Below are positions 22,346 through 34,402 of a stretch of 64,000 bases of DNA, one piece after another. The DNA lies in contig CM068581.1 of NCBI GenBank assembly GCA_035048485.1, forward strand, positions 64,740,381 through 64,804,380. The letters are read 5' to 3'. How positions within the stretch are numbered: position 1 is the stretch's first letter; every line of letters begins with the position of its first letter. The stretch comes from Pteria penguin (Eukaryota > Mollusca > Bivalvia > Pterioida > Pteriidae). The position numbers and the translations under genes are program-made. The notes under the pieces were generated by a model. The model worked only from the letters and a program-made list of their open reading frames with translations, searched no databases and was not told the origin of the DNA.

Positions 22346-23402
22346 TTGGACGCAATTTGCTCACTTTTTCCACCTATTTATGCCTTGAAATTTGAGGTAC
22401 ATGAAAATACTACACTCCAAAACAAAGATATCCAAGAATTGTCCCCTTTAGGCCTTCGTCTTTGTGTGAAGGAATGTGTTAGACTAGAAGGATGCAAATC
22501 TGCAAAATTTTGCAAAATGACCATGACATGTACACTGCTGTCGTCTACACATTTGGAGACACAAAGCATCTTTTCTGCTGGTGTATCATATATCCACATT
22601 GATAAGGTAAATGAACAGTCAATATGGAGCAGCGAACCTAGTAGACGCTATCAATTTTTTTCTTGGACAAAAATATCATATAATTTTAGAAGTAACACGA
22701 ATTTTGATTGGTTTGATTTTTTAATCTCTGACGACGTAATGTGGCACGATGCTAAATTCCGAGTTGCGAATATCACATCCTCTACACTACTGGACTTCCA
22801 TTGATGTGTAGATATGTAATATATTCCATATGTAAACCCGTACCATTACAAAATATGCTGCATTTAACATCAAGACACGGAGACAGCGCCCAAAAAGACT
22901 GCTCCAAAGACATACATGTATTACGGTATGGTAAGCAGACATCAGAAGTGAAGTTAATATTTGCAATTTGTGGCACGTGACTGGATTTCAAGGTGTGGAT
23001 ATTACATCCTCTACACCATCGAGCCTCCATTGATGTGCTTACATACAAAATATATGTATGGGTTTACACATACTATATATTTATAGGTTTACATATACTT
23101 TATATTTTCTTTTAAGTTGTTGGGAAGTTGTCCGGGCTCTCTTGTTTCCTGTTTATTTTAGAGTGGTATTCGCCAAATAGTTTAATAATGCTGCCATTAA
23201 ATAAGCTTAAAAACATGGGTTCCGGAATAAGTAATTGAGCAATAAATATTGTATGATATGCCTTAATGGATTTCCTTACTTTAGAGTAATTTCAACCTGT
23301 TCGTTATTTCTAGGAAAATGACAATCCCTGTTTGCGTTGTTCGGGGGACCTGACACCTGTGTGACTGTAAAAACTGGAGTCTCGAAATGTGTCAATGACT
23401 AA
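22346..23402 (+). pseudogene. PAN-domain gene copy, broken (paralogue of the 58-kb gene)
   Basis: The PAN-like exon (22346-22606, donor gtaaat) is open and closely matches 58310-58579, with 'ALKFEVHENTTLQNKDIQEL' and C-x3-C-x5-C-x11-C. The bases replacing the paralogue's ATG and signal start contain no in-frame ATG; the nearest ATG is followed by TAG in another frame. The second exon (acceptor tttctag, from 23314) keeps 'gaaaatgacaatccctg' but has 2 extra bases relative to 59250-59340, which shifts the frame to a stop. Its gtgagt donor region is deleted. The intron between them also aligns with the paralogue. No lectin N-terminal exon follows within 3 kb. Confidence 0.72.
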
Positions 23403-24652
23403 TACTTCATTTCATAGGAAAAAAGTTATGTATCATAAAATAAAAATTCAAATTGATTAAAAGCATATCTATTTATATCTATTTATTCCGTATTTACTAC
23501 ATATATACAGTAAATACAGAATAGATACAAAACATTTAATCAGATTGTGGTCAAAGTGAACTCGAACCCTTGTCTTACAAAATCGTCAAAAGTTTTCTTT
23601 TTTCTGTTCGCATTCTTCTTATTTATAATACTTGCCTTTAGATCCTGTTTGATTTGCACGCAAGATCGCATTAAGCTGATAAGAAATATCATCCGAGACA
23701 ATAATTAATGTATGGCCTTAAAATTAAAATATTTAACCACGGTTTACATATTGGTAGATAGCAGAGTCACCTGGGATTGCCGCAAGGCTGCGGTGATTCA
23801 CCGCGATCGTTGCAGTGAATTCGCGTTAACGATAGGTCAGTGAAAAAGCAAATATCGCGGTGATTGGTAGCCAAGACGTAAGAAACATCGCGGCGATGAT
23901 ATGACAACTAGACAATAGCCGTTCTCTGTAGTGTATTTCACGGACATATTCATGCTTTCCTGCTGGCCTTTAGAAATTTTAAAAGACATTTAAAATAGCT
24001 AGAAATCCCTGAATTTGTCTATTGTTAAATTCATCAAGTCTTACGCTTTTTCTACACCTCATTACAGCTGAAAGACAGACTGTTTAAAATTATTGATAAG
24101 GGCAAAGCATAGGAATTAACGATAGGCTAGATTGGCTGGTGAACATTTCCATCAAAAGTTTCTCAAGCATAATATGAATTACTTATAACAACCGTTAAAA
24201 CTCTGATAAAGAAGAGGGTCTAACAAACATTTTGATATATGGATTATATAAAGCTAAGATGTAGAAAGTTGTGAAAATCATGCTGGAAGTTCGGTAATTT
24301 AACATGGGATCCAATGGGTAAAGGAATTACTATACTTTGAATCTAAGTGTTTTATAAGAAAGAAAAGTGCTAGAAGTACATAGTTTTGGACTATTTAAAC
24401 ACATATTTTGTGAAAAAAGACAATGATTCGAAAATAAGATATACTGAAGATGACATTAAAATATGCTGAAATTTCTCATAGACAATATATACAGTTGTAT
24501 GTTATATTTAGTAACAAAGTATTCCAACAAAATGTCGACATTCCAACTGGCACTCGTTATGCGCCCTTGTCGACTGATTAGTTCCTTTATTCATGGGCAG
24601 CTCACTTTTATATAAGAACCTTTAGTTCAAAATAAAAAAAAATCCCAATTAA
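23403..24652. other. No gene recognised
   Basis: AT-rich spacer. Around 23775-23900 a block of 'cgcggtgat'-type words repeats (ccgcgatcg, tatcgcggtgatt, catcgcggcgatg), perhaps a small decayed tandem repeat. Nothing coding is seen. Confidence 0.45.
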
Positions 24653-24924
24653 TTGATTGATTGATTATTGTTTTACGTCACTCCACGGTTATTTCACGTA
24701 TATGGTGAAGGCATTTGCCTGATGCATTGCATAGAAATTTCTACCTTTGCAACGGACCCAACGGAAGCATTGAGGGATCTTTTACGCCTACCGTGACACA
24801 GGACCTCGAATTTTACTGACTCATCCGAAAGACAGAACAACAGTGCGCCCTTGACGGGAGTCGAACCTGGGACCTCTAGATCACGAGCCGATCGCGAGCA
24901 CCTTATCCACTTGGCCACACCGGC
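24653..24924 (-). mobile_element. tRNA-derived SINE, full length
   Basis: On the minus strand: tRNA-like head 'gccggtgtggccaagtgg' (A box), 'aggttcgactccc' (B box), a central domain ('cggatgagtcagtaaaattcgagg', read in two parts), then '...gtgacgtaaaacaata' and a (atca)n tail. The order matches the metazoan Meta-SINE type as I remember it; the family name is unverified. It is close to the copy at 28889 and has no clear target duplication. Confidence 0.8.
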
Positions 24925-25559
24925 TTAAAAAATACAAAAAAAAGCACAAACTGGTAATAAAATTCAAATTCATATTCAGATATATTGACGACGTACTGTC
25001 TTAAAATAAAGAACACTTTGAAACATACGTGCACGCAATATATCCCGAAGATTAGGAAATTAAAGATACATCAGAATCCAGTTATTGTGCTTCGTATTTA
25101 GATCTTCTAAATATTGACAAAGATTACAAACTAACATCTTCACTATATGACAAACGAAATGACTGTATTTTCCTTTTGTTAACTTTCCACAAACATGTCT
25201 TACCATTCTTTTTTTAACTGCATATGTTGTCCATTTGTCTCAGCTGATCCCATATGCTAGAGCTTCCTCTGACTACGGTTGCTTCATTCACCGAGGCAAA
25301 TTACTAAGTGAAAACTTATCATTAAAAGGATATGATATCAAACGTCTTAAGACAATATTCCGCAAATATTACTCGGTTATATTCGGATGAAGATGTTATT
25401 TATCGGATAGATTGTAATAGATTTCTGCTGCAATAACAATACTAATCGTGACGTTTTAGCAAATATGACTGCGGTATTATACTTTCTACCGAATGCGATT
25501 TCGAGTTTATAATAACTCGACTTATATTATTGCATCATGGCGGGTTTGACTGATCTTCA
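24925..25559. other. No gene recognised
   Basis: AT-rich spacer with no domain-bearing open frame and no recognised repeat. Confidence 0.4.
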
Positions 25560-25635
25560 GGGGATGCTTACTGTTCGATGTCACCTGATCCCACCTCTGG
25601 ATTTTTCCGGGGGTACGTGATTGCCTTTAGTCACT
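25560..25635 (-). repeat. R2 repeat fragment, inverted
   Basis: The reverse complement carries 'gaggtgggatcaggtgac' and the 'gtacccccgg' flank seen in other R2 copies. Confidence 0.5.
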
Positions 25636-26054
25636 ATTTTGTTTTTTATATCGATATTCCGACTGAATATGACTTGATAGCTTATTTTGGTACTTCATAT
25701 AACGCAGTGGTTAACAAATTGGATGCTTCTGTTGTTGTAGTATAATACCGTCCCTCAAAATACTTTTTCCACTTAAATTTTGCGAGACTTCTGTAACGCA
25801 AGAATCTAATTTTTGCGAGATACATTATGCTTTTTATAGATAAAGTCAATTGTTACTTATTATTATCCGAAATCGGGATTGACACGAAATTAAGATTTAC
25901 GCACTTAGAATTAAATTTCAGAACGATCAAATTAAGGAGGAAGCCAGCCAGCCCATTTGTTAATGATTATAGACAAAACCCGCCCCGCTCCCTCGTATAT
26001 TCTAGTTTTCCTGACGGTTCCGCCATCATGCCGGTGTAATTAGCATGTTCCTAC

Positions 26055-26540
26055 AAAAGAAAAAAGAGGAGTTACAGGCTCAGTTATGTGGCAGAAGTAG
26101 TCACCATGGAGCTATACAATACATGAATATAAATAATATAATAGAACATTTAACACATAACAAAAATATTTGATTGTAGTGCAATTACGATACCGACTTA
26201 GGACGGTCATTTAATTTGACAAAAGCCAAACAAATGGTGTGGTTAACCGGTATACGGGCCTACCTTCCCACTCACCGTAACAGCAGAACAATCAAAAGAC
26301 GTACATTTAAAAATTTATAAATAATCCTCCATGTAAAGAACAAGGGTCAACAGGCATCGCATATTGAGAGGTCATAAAAATATAAACACGTAAGGTATTG
26401 TAAAACACATAATGGTATAAAAATATATGCGACATCAACATGATAAACCGTGCTCTGCTAGTCTGAAAGCGAGCTAAGACCCTAGATCTGTAGGAGTCCC
26501 GACTAACAGTCAGAGGGACAAACTAATTACAAAAATAATT
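26055..26540 (+). repeat. R3 dispersed repeat
   Basis: 26057-26219 is almost identical to 48263-48420 ('gaggagttac.ggctcagtt', 'gagctatacaatacatgaat', 'ttgattgtagtgcaattacg'). 26210-26540 aligns with 36320-36640 ('taggacggtcattt', 'gtggttaaccggt', 'cccgactaaca'). The whole is a mobile-type repeat without a conserved frame. Confidence 0.65.
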
Positions 26541-26639
26541 AGGATTTAGCTATGAGTACATATACAAGTTGAATCAAAAGAAGTGAAATTTAAGTAGAGG
26601 TAGTCATGAAGATTTGGTAAGGTAGTGCCAAAAATGTTC

Positions 26640-26740
26640 ACGCAGTACAAGATTGTAACATCCTCCCCCTCCCCCCCCCCCCAAAAAAAAAAAAAACAAA
26701 AACAAAAACAAAACCAACAAAACAAACAAAAACAAAACCT
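26640..26740. repeat. C-run/A-run low-complexity tract
   Basis: A C-rich run, a long A run and caaaa repeats lie directly upstream of the lectin exon. Sequencing accuracy may be poor here. Confidence 0.85.
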
Positions 26741-26779
26741 CGGTTGAAATTGAAATGTGCATTTACTTGTATATTGTAG

Positions 26780-26979
26780 ATACTTGGATAGGTGCAAGAT
26801 ATAAAGATTCAATTGGCGACTTGTTATTCTTCTCAAATAATAGTGAAGTTATCTGGACTAAATGGAATCCAAACCAATATGATGATGGTCACAACTGTTT
26901 ATGTACCAGTAAAGAAGGATGGCAAGATGCACCGTGTAGTTCTCTCGCTGCTAGTGTTTGTCAGTATGTTATAAAGTAA
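26780..26979 (+). CDS. C-type lectin terminal exon (C-terminal half of a CTLD), gene incomplete
   Basis: Acceptor 'tatattgtag' is followed by a phase-1 exon reading TWIGARYKD, then 'VIWTKWNPNQYDDGHNCLC', 'GWQDAPC' and 'ASVCQYVIK', stop TAA at 26977. WIG, the W..W.P.Q/P block, and the last three cysteines (C...W.D..C....vC) are the hallmarks of the C-terminal half of a C-type lectin fold. The calcium/sugar motif position reads N-P-N, not the classical EPN or QPD, so canonical mannose or galactose binding is uncertain. The upstream half is not found in 23.4-26.7 kb. It may have belonged with the broken PAN copy at 22.3 kb, since the paralogue at 58 kb joins PAN to a CTLD. Confidence 0.72.
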
Positions 26980-27001
26980 AATAATCCAACAAAATATTCT
27001 A

Positions 27002-27400
27002 CTTTGTGGAACATTCTCCTATATTGTTTACGGTGGCATCTGGAATATGTGGTGGTAAAATTACATAAAGGATTTGACAGGCTGGTTTTCATTTTCTTTG
27101 CTGTTAAAGTCCTTCCTTTTATGTATCATATAAATATTGAAGACGTGAAAAAACTGGGCGTAAAATATCTCATTGAAGCGGTGTACTATTAGTTACACAG
27201 TTAGTGGTTTTCTTTTCACAGCATGTATTTATACGTATCAGACCACTAACTCTGTAACAAATTGTAACAAATTTATCACGTCGAAGACACCTAACTGTAA
27301 ATGGGGGTCTTTATCATACGACTTATAGCTCAGGAATATTTGCTAATAGTAATAATTCACTTTAAGCTTTTCTCGTCGATTTGCGTCGATGTCGTCTGCA
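27002..27400. other. No gene recognised (3' flank of lectin exon)
   Basis: AT-rich. The 62-codon frame at 27004-27192 has no domain. 27195-27250 holds a weak inverted repeat ('agttacacagttagtggt' against 'accactaactctgtaac'). Confidence 0.4.
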
Positions 27401-27418
27401 TGGCAATCGGAACACCGC

Positions 27419-27461
27419 GATCTTTTGCAAGCAAAAAATAATTCTTTGCTTGCAAAAGGTC
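27419..27461. repeat. Short strong hairpin
   Basis: 'gatcttttgcaagcaaa' (27419-27435) pairs with 'tttgcttgcaaaaggtc' (27445-27461) across a 9-nt loop, with one G-T pair. The arms are too short for a typical animal microRNA precursor; it could be the remains of a foldback element. Confidence 0.6.
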
Positions 27462-27689
27462 GAGATGTCTTGTGTCTTGTAAACTGGAACCCGGCAATAA
27501 ATTACTTGCTCAGTACGGATTTTCACACATAATAAGATTTTTTTTTCATGGAGTCAAGTGACCAATTTGATTCCGACAATTTTGTCTGAGGCGTGATAAC
27601 ATACTTTATATGGGTGGTATGATATAAACGTTTTTCTCCTAATAACAAGAAAGCAAATTGCGCAAAATAAAAGAAAAAATGGATACATA

Positions 27690-27870
<181 letters not shown>

Positions 27871-28876
27871 TTCATTATCGCTTGTTAATTTGAGGCTTTG
27901 ACAAGGAGTTAATTTTTTCCGATATTTGCGCGTTTTTCATTCATTCTTTTTATACTACTAGAAGTAGTGTATGAATGGTTAAAATCTATTAAAACAGTAT
28001 TCAATAAGACTCTGATGAGAAATGTAAAGAGAGAAACCTTTCTCTGTTAAACCATAACAAATCACTGACATCCAATTATATCAGAATATAATTAACGCTT
28101 CGTATCGCTATGTTAAGTTAAATTAGTTTGTATATGTGTCGACTTTGAGAAGAGAAGACTGCGATAAAATGTGTGAAAATGTTTTATGACATAAATGATG
28201 TTGAAGACACGAATTTCATATTTTACATGACACAAGGATCCTAATGCCCTACAAACTACATTTTGTCGGAATTTTCATCAATGCTTGGATTTTACGCCAT
28301 AATAGAATGACACAACTTTATACGACAGAAAATCATATGTCGCGCATTATATATGAGAGCAAATTAATATGAAAACCGTTTATGTAATAATGAGTCACCT
28401 ACCCTTTGTTAGGTTCCTGACTTACTACAAAATTTGTTGATATTCAAAATACATATGGTAATTATTGGAGGCTTATATAGGTTGAAAAATGCCTTCAAGG
28501 GAGGTGACGTATTAAGGCATCTCGAATATTCAACTTGATAGCGGAAAACAGCTACACTTTGTATCTTTAACATTATCGAATATCATTCAGATGTTTTATT
28601 TATTTTGTTTGCAAGTTACTGGATCATATTCAACTGGCTTGTCTTGAATGTATAACTAGAATTGGATCATCAAATCCGTCAGACTTGAGTTCAATCATAC
28701 GACTTAATCGGTGCATGTCACATTCTTTTGTGTACATAATTTTTGTTACACTGCGAGGAATGATTATTGATCTTAACTGTGTATGGAGGATTAATGTATA
28801 CTCCATAGTGAAACAGCTGCATAGAACCGGTTACCGTCAGATTTATGATAGCTGGCCTTTTTTTTCTTAACTTGTA
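27871..28876. other. No gene recognised
   Basis: AT-rich spacer. The frame at 28685-28870 carries a hydrophobic stretch but has no splice or family support. Confidence 0.45.
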
Positions 28877-28888
28877 TTTTATGTGATA

Positions 28889-29149
28889 TTGATTGATTGA
28901 TTTTTGTTTTACGTCACACCACGAATATTTCACGTATATGGTGACGGCATTTGCCTGATGCTGGGCATACAAATTTTGACCTTTGCAACGGACCCACCCG
29001 AAGCAGTGAGGGATCTTTAACGTGCCATGCATACCACGACACGGGGCCTCGGTTTTTACTGTGTCATCCGAACGACACGACTCCGGCATGACCAGAGCGG
29101 GACTCGAACCCCGGCCTCCCGATCAGGATACCACTAGGCCACGCCGGCT
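28889..29149 (-). mobile_element. tRNA-derived SINE with 12-bp target-site duplication
   Basis: Same family as 24653-24924: minus-strand head 'gccggcgtggcctagtgg', B box 'gggttcgagtcccg', central domain, end 'gtgacgtaaaacaa' and atca tail. Direct repeats ttttatgtgata flank it at 28877-28888 and 29150-29161, so this insertion is complete. Confidence 0.88.
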
Positions 29150-29569
29150 TTTTATGTGATACAATTATCTTCATGAAAAATGGTTAATTTGGTAATAAGA
29201 TATATTTAGAAAGTTTGTTGTTATTCTTTTATATATTTGTCGGCAGTTGATTATTACTTGATTATGGGCTGGAATACTTCACCCGTACAAAGTTGATCAA
29301 ACTCCTTCCAGAACTTCTGAGGAAGTCGAAAGTAAAAAAAACTTATTCCGGACGGCCGTCCGACAACATGTGATCATACAAAAAGTCCACAGAGACTAAA
29401 TATTCCCCTAACACATACACCATGGACACGTTTAATATGGCAGCAGAATTGTAAAAAATGAAATTCTAAATATAAGATGCTTCGTAAAGAGCGACGATAA
29501 AACTTATCCCAACCCAAATATAACGCATATTGGGTAATATGACCTATCCGATTTCCAGTACATGGCAGA

Positions 29570-30335
29570 CGGAAAATCTTGCCTCCCTCTGAAACATTTT
29601 ATTATCTTATATTACTTAGATGGGACCATATACTGCATACTGCAAAATGGTATTCTTGTGAATACATTTGGCACAGCATGTACACACAAGAGTTGTCAGA
29701 AGAAAACTTAGTGCGACCGGCAAAGGAACAATTGCAGACGCAAAAGAAACTGAGGAGGTTTGTAAACATATGCCCTCGCATGGGCTTAATTTATAGCAGC
29801 AATGAATTTTCCTTCATTACAAGTTTCATGGGTCATAACTCCTACAGACAGGACCAGTAGTGTAGTATTGCCTATTGACATATTGACCCTCAAATCTATA
29901 GGCACCCTTCCCTTTTAATGAGATTTTAAATTGCCTTTGTTTAAAAGAACTTGACTTATAAATATGTGAAAATGATCAAAATCTGAAGAGAATTTAATTA
30001 TATAGGATAATATAAAAGAATCACCTGGAAATCAATAATTTCAGCCTTTTCTATTAAATGTGACATTGACCTTTGACCTTATGAACCCAGAATTAATAGA
30101 ATTCTTGCTCTTTCGAAAAGTAAGCATATATCCCAATTTGGTTTAAATGTGTTGAAAGGTACTTGAGTTATCATCCGGAAACCAATGTGTAACCAAAGGA
30201 CAGACAAAGCAAACACTTTTAAAATGCCCCATGCCATACCTAACGGGGTCGTAAAAATGATTCGCTTAAGGTTTAAATCAAGAAACCGCTGAAGACGGTA
30301 TGGCCGTATTGTAAGGCACATTCCAAACAAGCACA
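29570..30335 (+). repeat. Dispersed repeat containing a perfect DR1 nuclear-receptor site
   Basis: Low-complexity English-like repeat text typical of invertebrate interspersed repeats ('catccggaaaccaatgtg', 'tgttgaaaggtacttgag'). TGACCT-T-TGACCT lies at 30067-30079. The frames at 29579-29860 and 30079-30342 have no domain. Confidence 0.45.
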
Positions 30336-30469
30336 AGGTCAACAGTTATTGAATCAATGATAAGCACTCGTCATAAAATAAAAAACTTTGTGTGAGGTAT
30401 CAAAGACTTACGTCTATTAATTCAAAAGATACAGCGAGCCATAGTGAAAGTATTTTAAAAGTAAGTCAA

Positions 30470-31560
30470 AGTTCAAGTTAAGGGTCATTAGGTCAAAGCT
30501 GTGGAATCGAAGTGTGAAGTATAACGACCAACCTTTGAGTGCACCTCGTATTGGCAACTGGTGGACGATAGACAGACGGACATTGCTTTGCAATTCGGTT
30601 GGAAATAGGCAGAACATTTATGATAATGGTCATACGGTCAATATTGGTAGTCATAAAAAAACTGTGGTATTGCATGCTGATTTTGTTTGTATATTCACGA
30701 TGATAAATCAGAAAAACATGAAACTCAAGGTTACAAGGTAAACATAAGCAACACATATCATTGCATAATACGCCTGTCGCTAAATGAGATGGTAATCATA
30801 AGCCATGTGAACATGACCTTGCAAATATTACCCTGGTTCAATATCATGACACATCCTTGAGTCCTAGGCAACAATTCTGTGAAACATTATTCAAATCCAT
30901 GCATGCATCAGAAAGTTATGGCTCGGGCAAGAACTTTACTGACATTAGCCATGTCACCTTGACTTTCTGAATTTAATTCAAGGTCATGGCACACCCATGG
31001 ACCCTGGGCAACATTTCTGTAAAGTATAATTCAAAACTATACAAGGTGTAAGATAAACTATTGCCCTAAAATATTGACTCATGATTTGGAATTTGACCTT
31101 TACCTTGCAGATATAACCTTTATTTAAGATCATGACACACACTTGGGACCTGGGCAACAATTCGTTGAAATATTCTATAAATCCATATAAGGCATAAAAA
31201 GTTACGAACCGGACAATAAATACCCATCATATGAATTGTGACCTTGACTATGCAGATATGACCTTATTTCAAACTGACGACACACACTTTCATCCTGGGA
31301 AACAATTCTGTGAGGTATTTGAATCCATGAAAGAGGGTACAAAATTATGGCCAAGACAAAACTTTAATTGGCCTAACCGTTGTCACCTTGACCTTACAGA
31401 TATGACATTGAAAATCAATAGGAATTGTCCTCATATCATAAGAAATAAGTGTGCAAAATTTAAAAGTTCTAACATAAACAGTTTGACCTGTATCTTGTTT
31501 ACAATATGCTTTCTGAAATTTGCTATTTTTGCTCCAAAACTGACTGACTTTTGTCTTTGA
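30470..31560 (+). repeat. Degenerate ~150-bp tandem repeat, half-site rich
   Basis: Blocks repeat 'gacacac...ttgggacctgggcaacaattctg', 'gaaatattctataaatccat' and 'aaaagttatgg', each with TGACCTTG or AAGGTCA. It is the inverted counterpart of 10480-11320. A 109-codon frame (31231-31560) arises from the repeat and is not a gene. Confidence 0.65.
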
Positions 31561-31734
31561 TATTGAAAATCAATTGGATTCGTCCTTATATCATAAGAAA
31601 TAAATGTACTAAGTTAGAAACTCCTATCCTAAACAATATGGTCTGTAACTTGTTTACAATGTGCGGACAGACGCACAAACTCAAAATGTCCGTCTGTAAC
31701 AGACGTATAATAATGATATTATTAAATCTTATGA

Positions 31735-31805
31735 TGCCCTCGAGGACTAGCAGTCCACAAGCAGTGACACCGGCCTAGTGGTTACAATAAATATAGAACA
31801 TATAT
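31735..31805 (-). repeat. R1 repeat terminal fragment
   Basis: 'gatgccctcgaggactagcag', 'agtgacaccggcctagtggtt' and 'aataaatatagaacatatata' match 46581-46640 and, inverted, 47095-47160. Confidence 0.65.
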
Positions 31806-34070
31806 ACCTATCATGATATTATAAAATCCACAGCCACTTCAGCAAGGCCGCATATTGCAAAAGGCTATTCACTTAAACAATCTAGATACTATGGCATTAT
31901 ATGTTTGTAAAAGTCTTTGTTGCAGTTTAAAGAGAAGTTTAGGTGTAAAACTTTACATACGAATGATGTACCATCACGGAAAGTAACCCTTACTCTATGG
32001 TATACCAGCTTAACCAAGACAGAGTCTCTTAAATTTATACGTAACATCTTATGAAGCTTACAAACGTTTTAATACACCATGCGACATAACACATGTATAT
32101 CATGGAAGAACATGCTTAACAAATGTTGATCAATGCATACCCATAACATTCCTTTATTATTAATTAATTATTTATTATTATTAATGGAAAACCCGGTAGG
32201 ATTCAACCAAAAATCTGTTTAAGTCTGGACCCAAACCTCAACAATGCCAGTAATAGGATACAGAACACCCACACACTGAATAAGCTAGAAATAAAAACCA
32301 TTCTTTCCTATTTCTAATGCTGCAAAGAAAGACAATCTACACCATGAGCCAAGCATGTTAACAACAAAGGTAGACTGGCTTCCATTCTATTGATAATGTC
32401 AAAAAAAGCTGGAGGAGATTAGGCGCTCTGCCCCTATGGTAAAGTTTGAATAATAATATAAGACAAAGATTTACAAAAATTGTTTAAATTTGAATCAACA
32501 TTAAACACTGCAATTTATAAAAAGTGTAACAATCAAACTGCACACATATTTTAGAACAATAAATGCGTTAAAGCAGTACATCATGCTAACAGAATGTTCA
32601 TATTTGCGATATTGTGGAGCAAACACTGACCAAGGCTTAAGATAACGAACAAATATTCAAAATGTATAAAACGATGTTTCTCCAGAAAAGTGGCTTCTGA
32701 AATACCTGTTTGCTGTAGTATAGTAACAATTAAAAATGGTATATAGATACAATAACAAGCGTTAACATTTAAAATGTAAAGATCAAGGTCTATATCAAAA
32801 TTTCTTGTACCAATAAATGAATTTTATTGGACTGAACAATGATAAAGTTTCAACAATATAATCAATTTATTTTCAAAATCGGTTTAATCCAGAAGTTCAA
32901 TGAAAATATTTTTCATTTCATACTGCATTTTTTTCTTTTAGCAATTTCGTTATGATAATTGACTATTTTGGCAAAAAAATACCAGAATGAGTGTCACAAT
33001 GGGACAAACAGGGAGAGAGCTATCTAATTCAGTGGAAGTAAACTATATCAAAGAAGTTCAATATCCAAATAAGGATAGGTATAATGTCTTTTCTAGTATA
33101 TTTTAAATGCTCTGTGTATGAATGATATTTACATATTATACTATAAAGTCTATATCTAAATTCTACATTGCATACATCTTGATAAAATGATGTGACAATG
33201 CAAAGTTACGATACAAATGCAGTGCTTCTGTTACATATAAAATGTCTCTCGTGAAACTCAAACGAAAATGATCTGTAAAAATTTGTTCATGAATAATAAG
33301 TAATGAGTCAAAACGAAATGAAGGCAAAATCCTTTACGAAGATCTGTTTTTTAAAATGCATATTTGACAGATTACCTTTCGTTACAAATTTATCAGTTTT
33401 ATTTCAAATGGTCATATGTATGTTTGCTTAACTTCGATTGAAGTACAAAACTATTTTACCGAGTTTCTGTTAAAAGTTAATACAACAGCAATTATTCCAT
33501 TCAGGAATTTCTTATTAAGAGGGTTTACAATGCGGACAAATTATTTACGCTTATGATAAATTATGAAAATGAAATATGCCCTTAAATTTACAATGAACTG
33601 CATTCAATAATAAACCAGATGATCAAAAAAGGAAAACCGTTGACCTGGCAATTTTACCAACGGAAATGAACAATTTAATTCAACATTTTTAAATCAAAGT
33701 TTGAAAAATACTGCTTTAAAAGAAATCAATGATACATCCACAGAGACATAAAGATTTTACAAATTACATCATTATCTAACTTAGCATATCAACGTATTAT
33801 GGGAAACCAAAACAGACTTTCACATTTTATTGAATTTAGTGAATATTTGAATCAGTGATAACAGCGTGAATGTGAATAGGGCTGTGTTTGTCAGTAATTA
33901 TTTATAATTTATGGCACACTTCTTATTTTCACCATTGCATTCACAGGATTGTTCAGTTGAAAAACAATTCTCACTACACATTAACTATTTGGAATATTTT
34001 TCTTTTAAATCATCATCTGAAAATTGTAAAAATTGAAGTACGACGTAATACGTACTACTCACGAGATGCA
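31806..34070. other. Long stretch with no gene recognised
   Basis: AT-rich DNA without domain-bearing open frames, tRNA, clear SINE or tandem array on either strand. The frame at 33888-34097 ends in the tandem array at 34078 and is not supported. Confidence 0.5.
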
Positions 34071-34077
34071 TGTAGTT

Positions 34078-34290
34078 ATGTCGTACACACGACATGATAA
34101 ATAGTGCGCTCGAGATAATAATGTCATGCGCACGACATTATAAGTAGTGCGCTCGAGATAATTATGTCATGCGCACGACATAATAAGTACTGCGCACGAG
34201 ATAGCTATATCGTTCGCACGACATAATAAGTAGTGCGCACGAGATAATAATATCGTTCGCACGACATAATAAGTAGGGCGCACGACTTTA
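34078..34290. repeat. 43-bp tandem repeat with self-complementary halves
   Basis: 'cacgacat.ataagtagtgcgc.cgagataat.atgtc' repeats with a 43-bp period about five times (starts at 34088, 34131 and on). Each unit contains 'gcgcacgacat', and arms of neighbouring units are partly complementary (gtgcgc/gcgcac), so single strands could fold. Confidence 0.85.
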
Positions 34291-34402
34291 TTACCCGATA
34301 GCTAACATTTCCCAGACACAAGAACTTACTCTACTTACTGCTGTGTCTTCAATATAGAAAATTATTAATCTCACGACATAAACGATAACATCAAAAAGAT
34401 AT

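Noticed and set aside
22378..22599. Minus-strand frame opposite the PAN exon, also at 58144-58566
   Set aside because: Antisense shadow of the PAN exons; the plus strand has splice signals and cysteine spacing.
31231..31778. Two adjacent frames that could be read as a small protein
   Set aside because: They follow the period of the half-site-rich repeat and are broken in its other copies.
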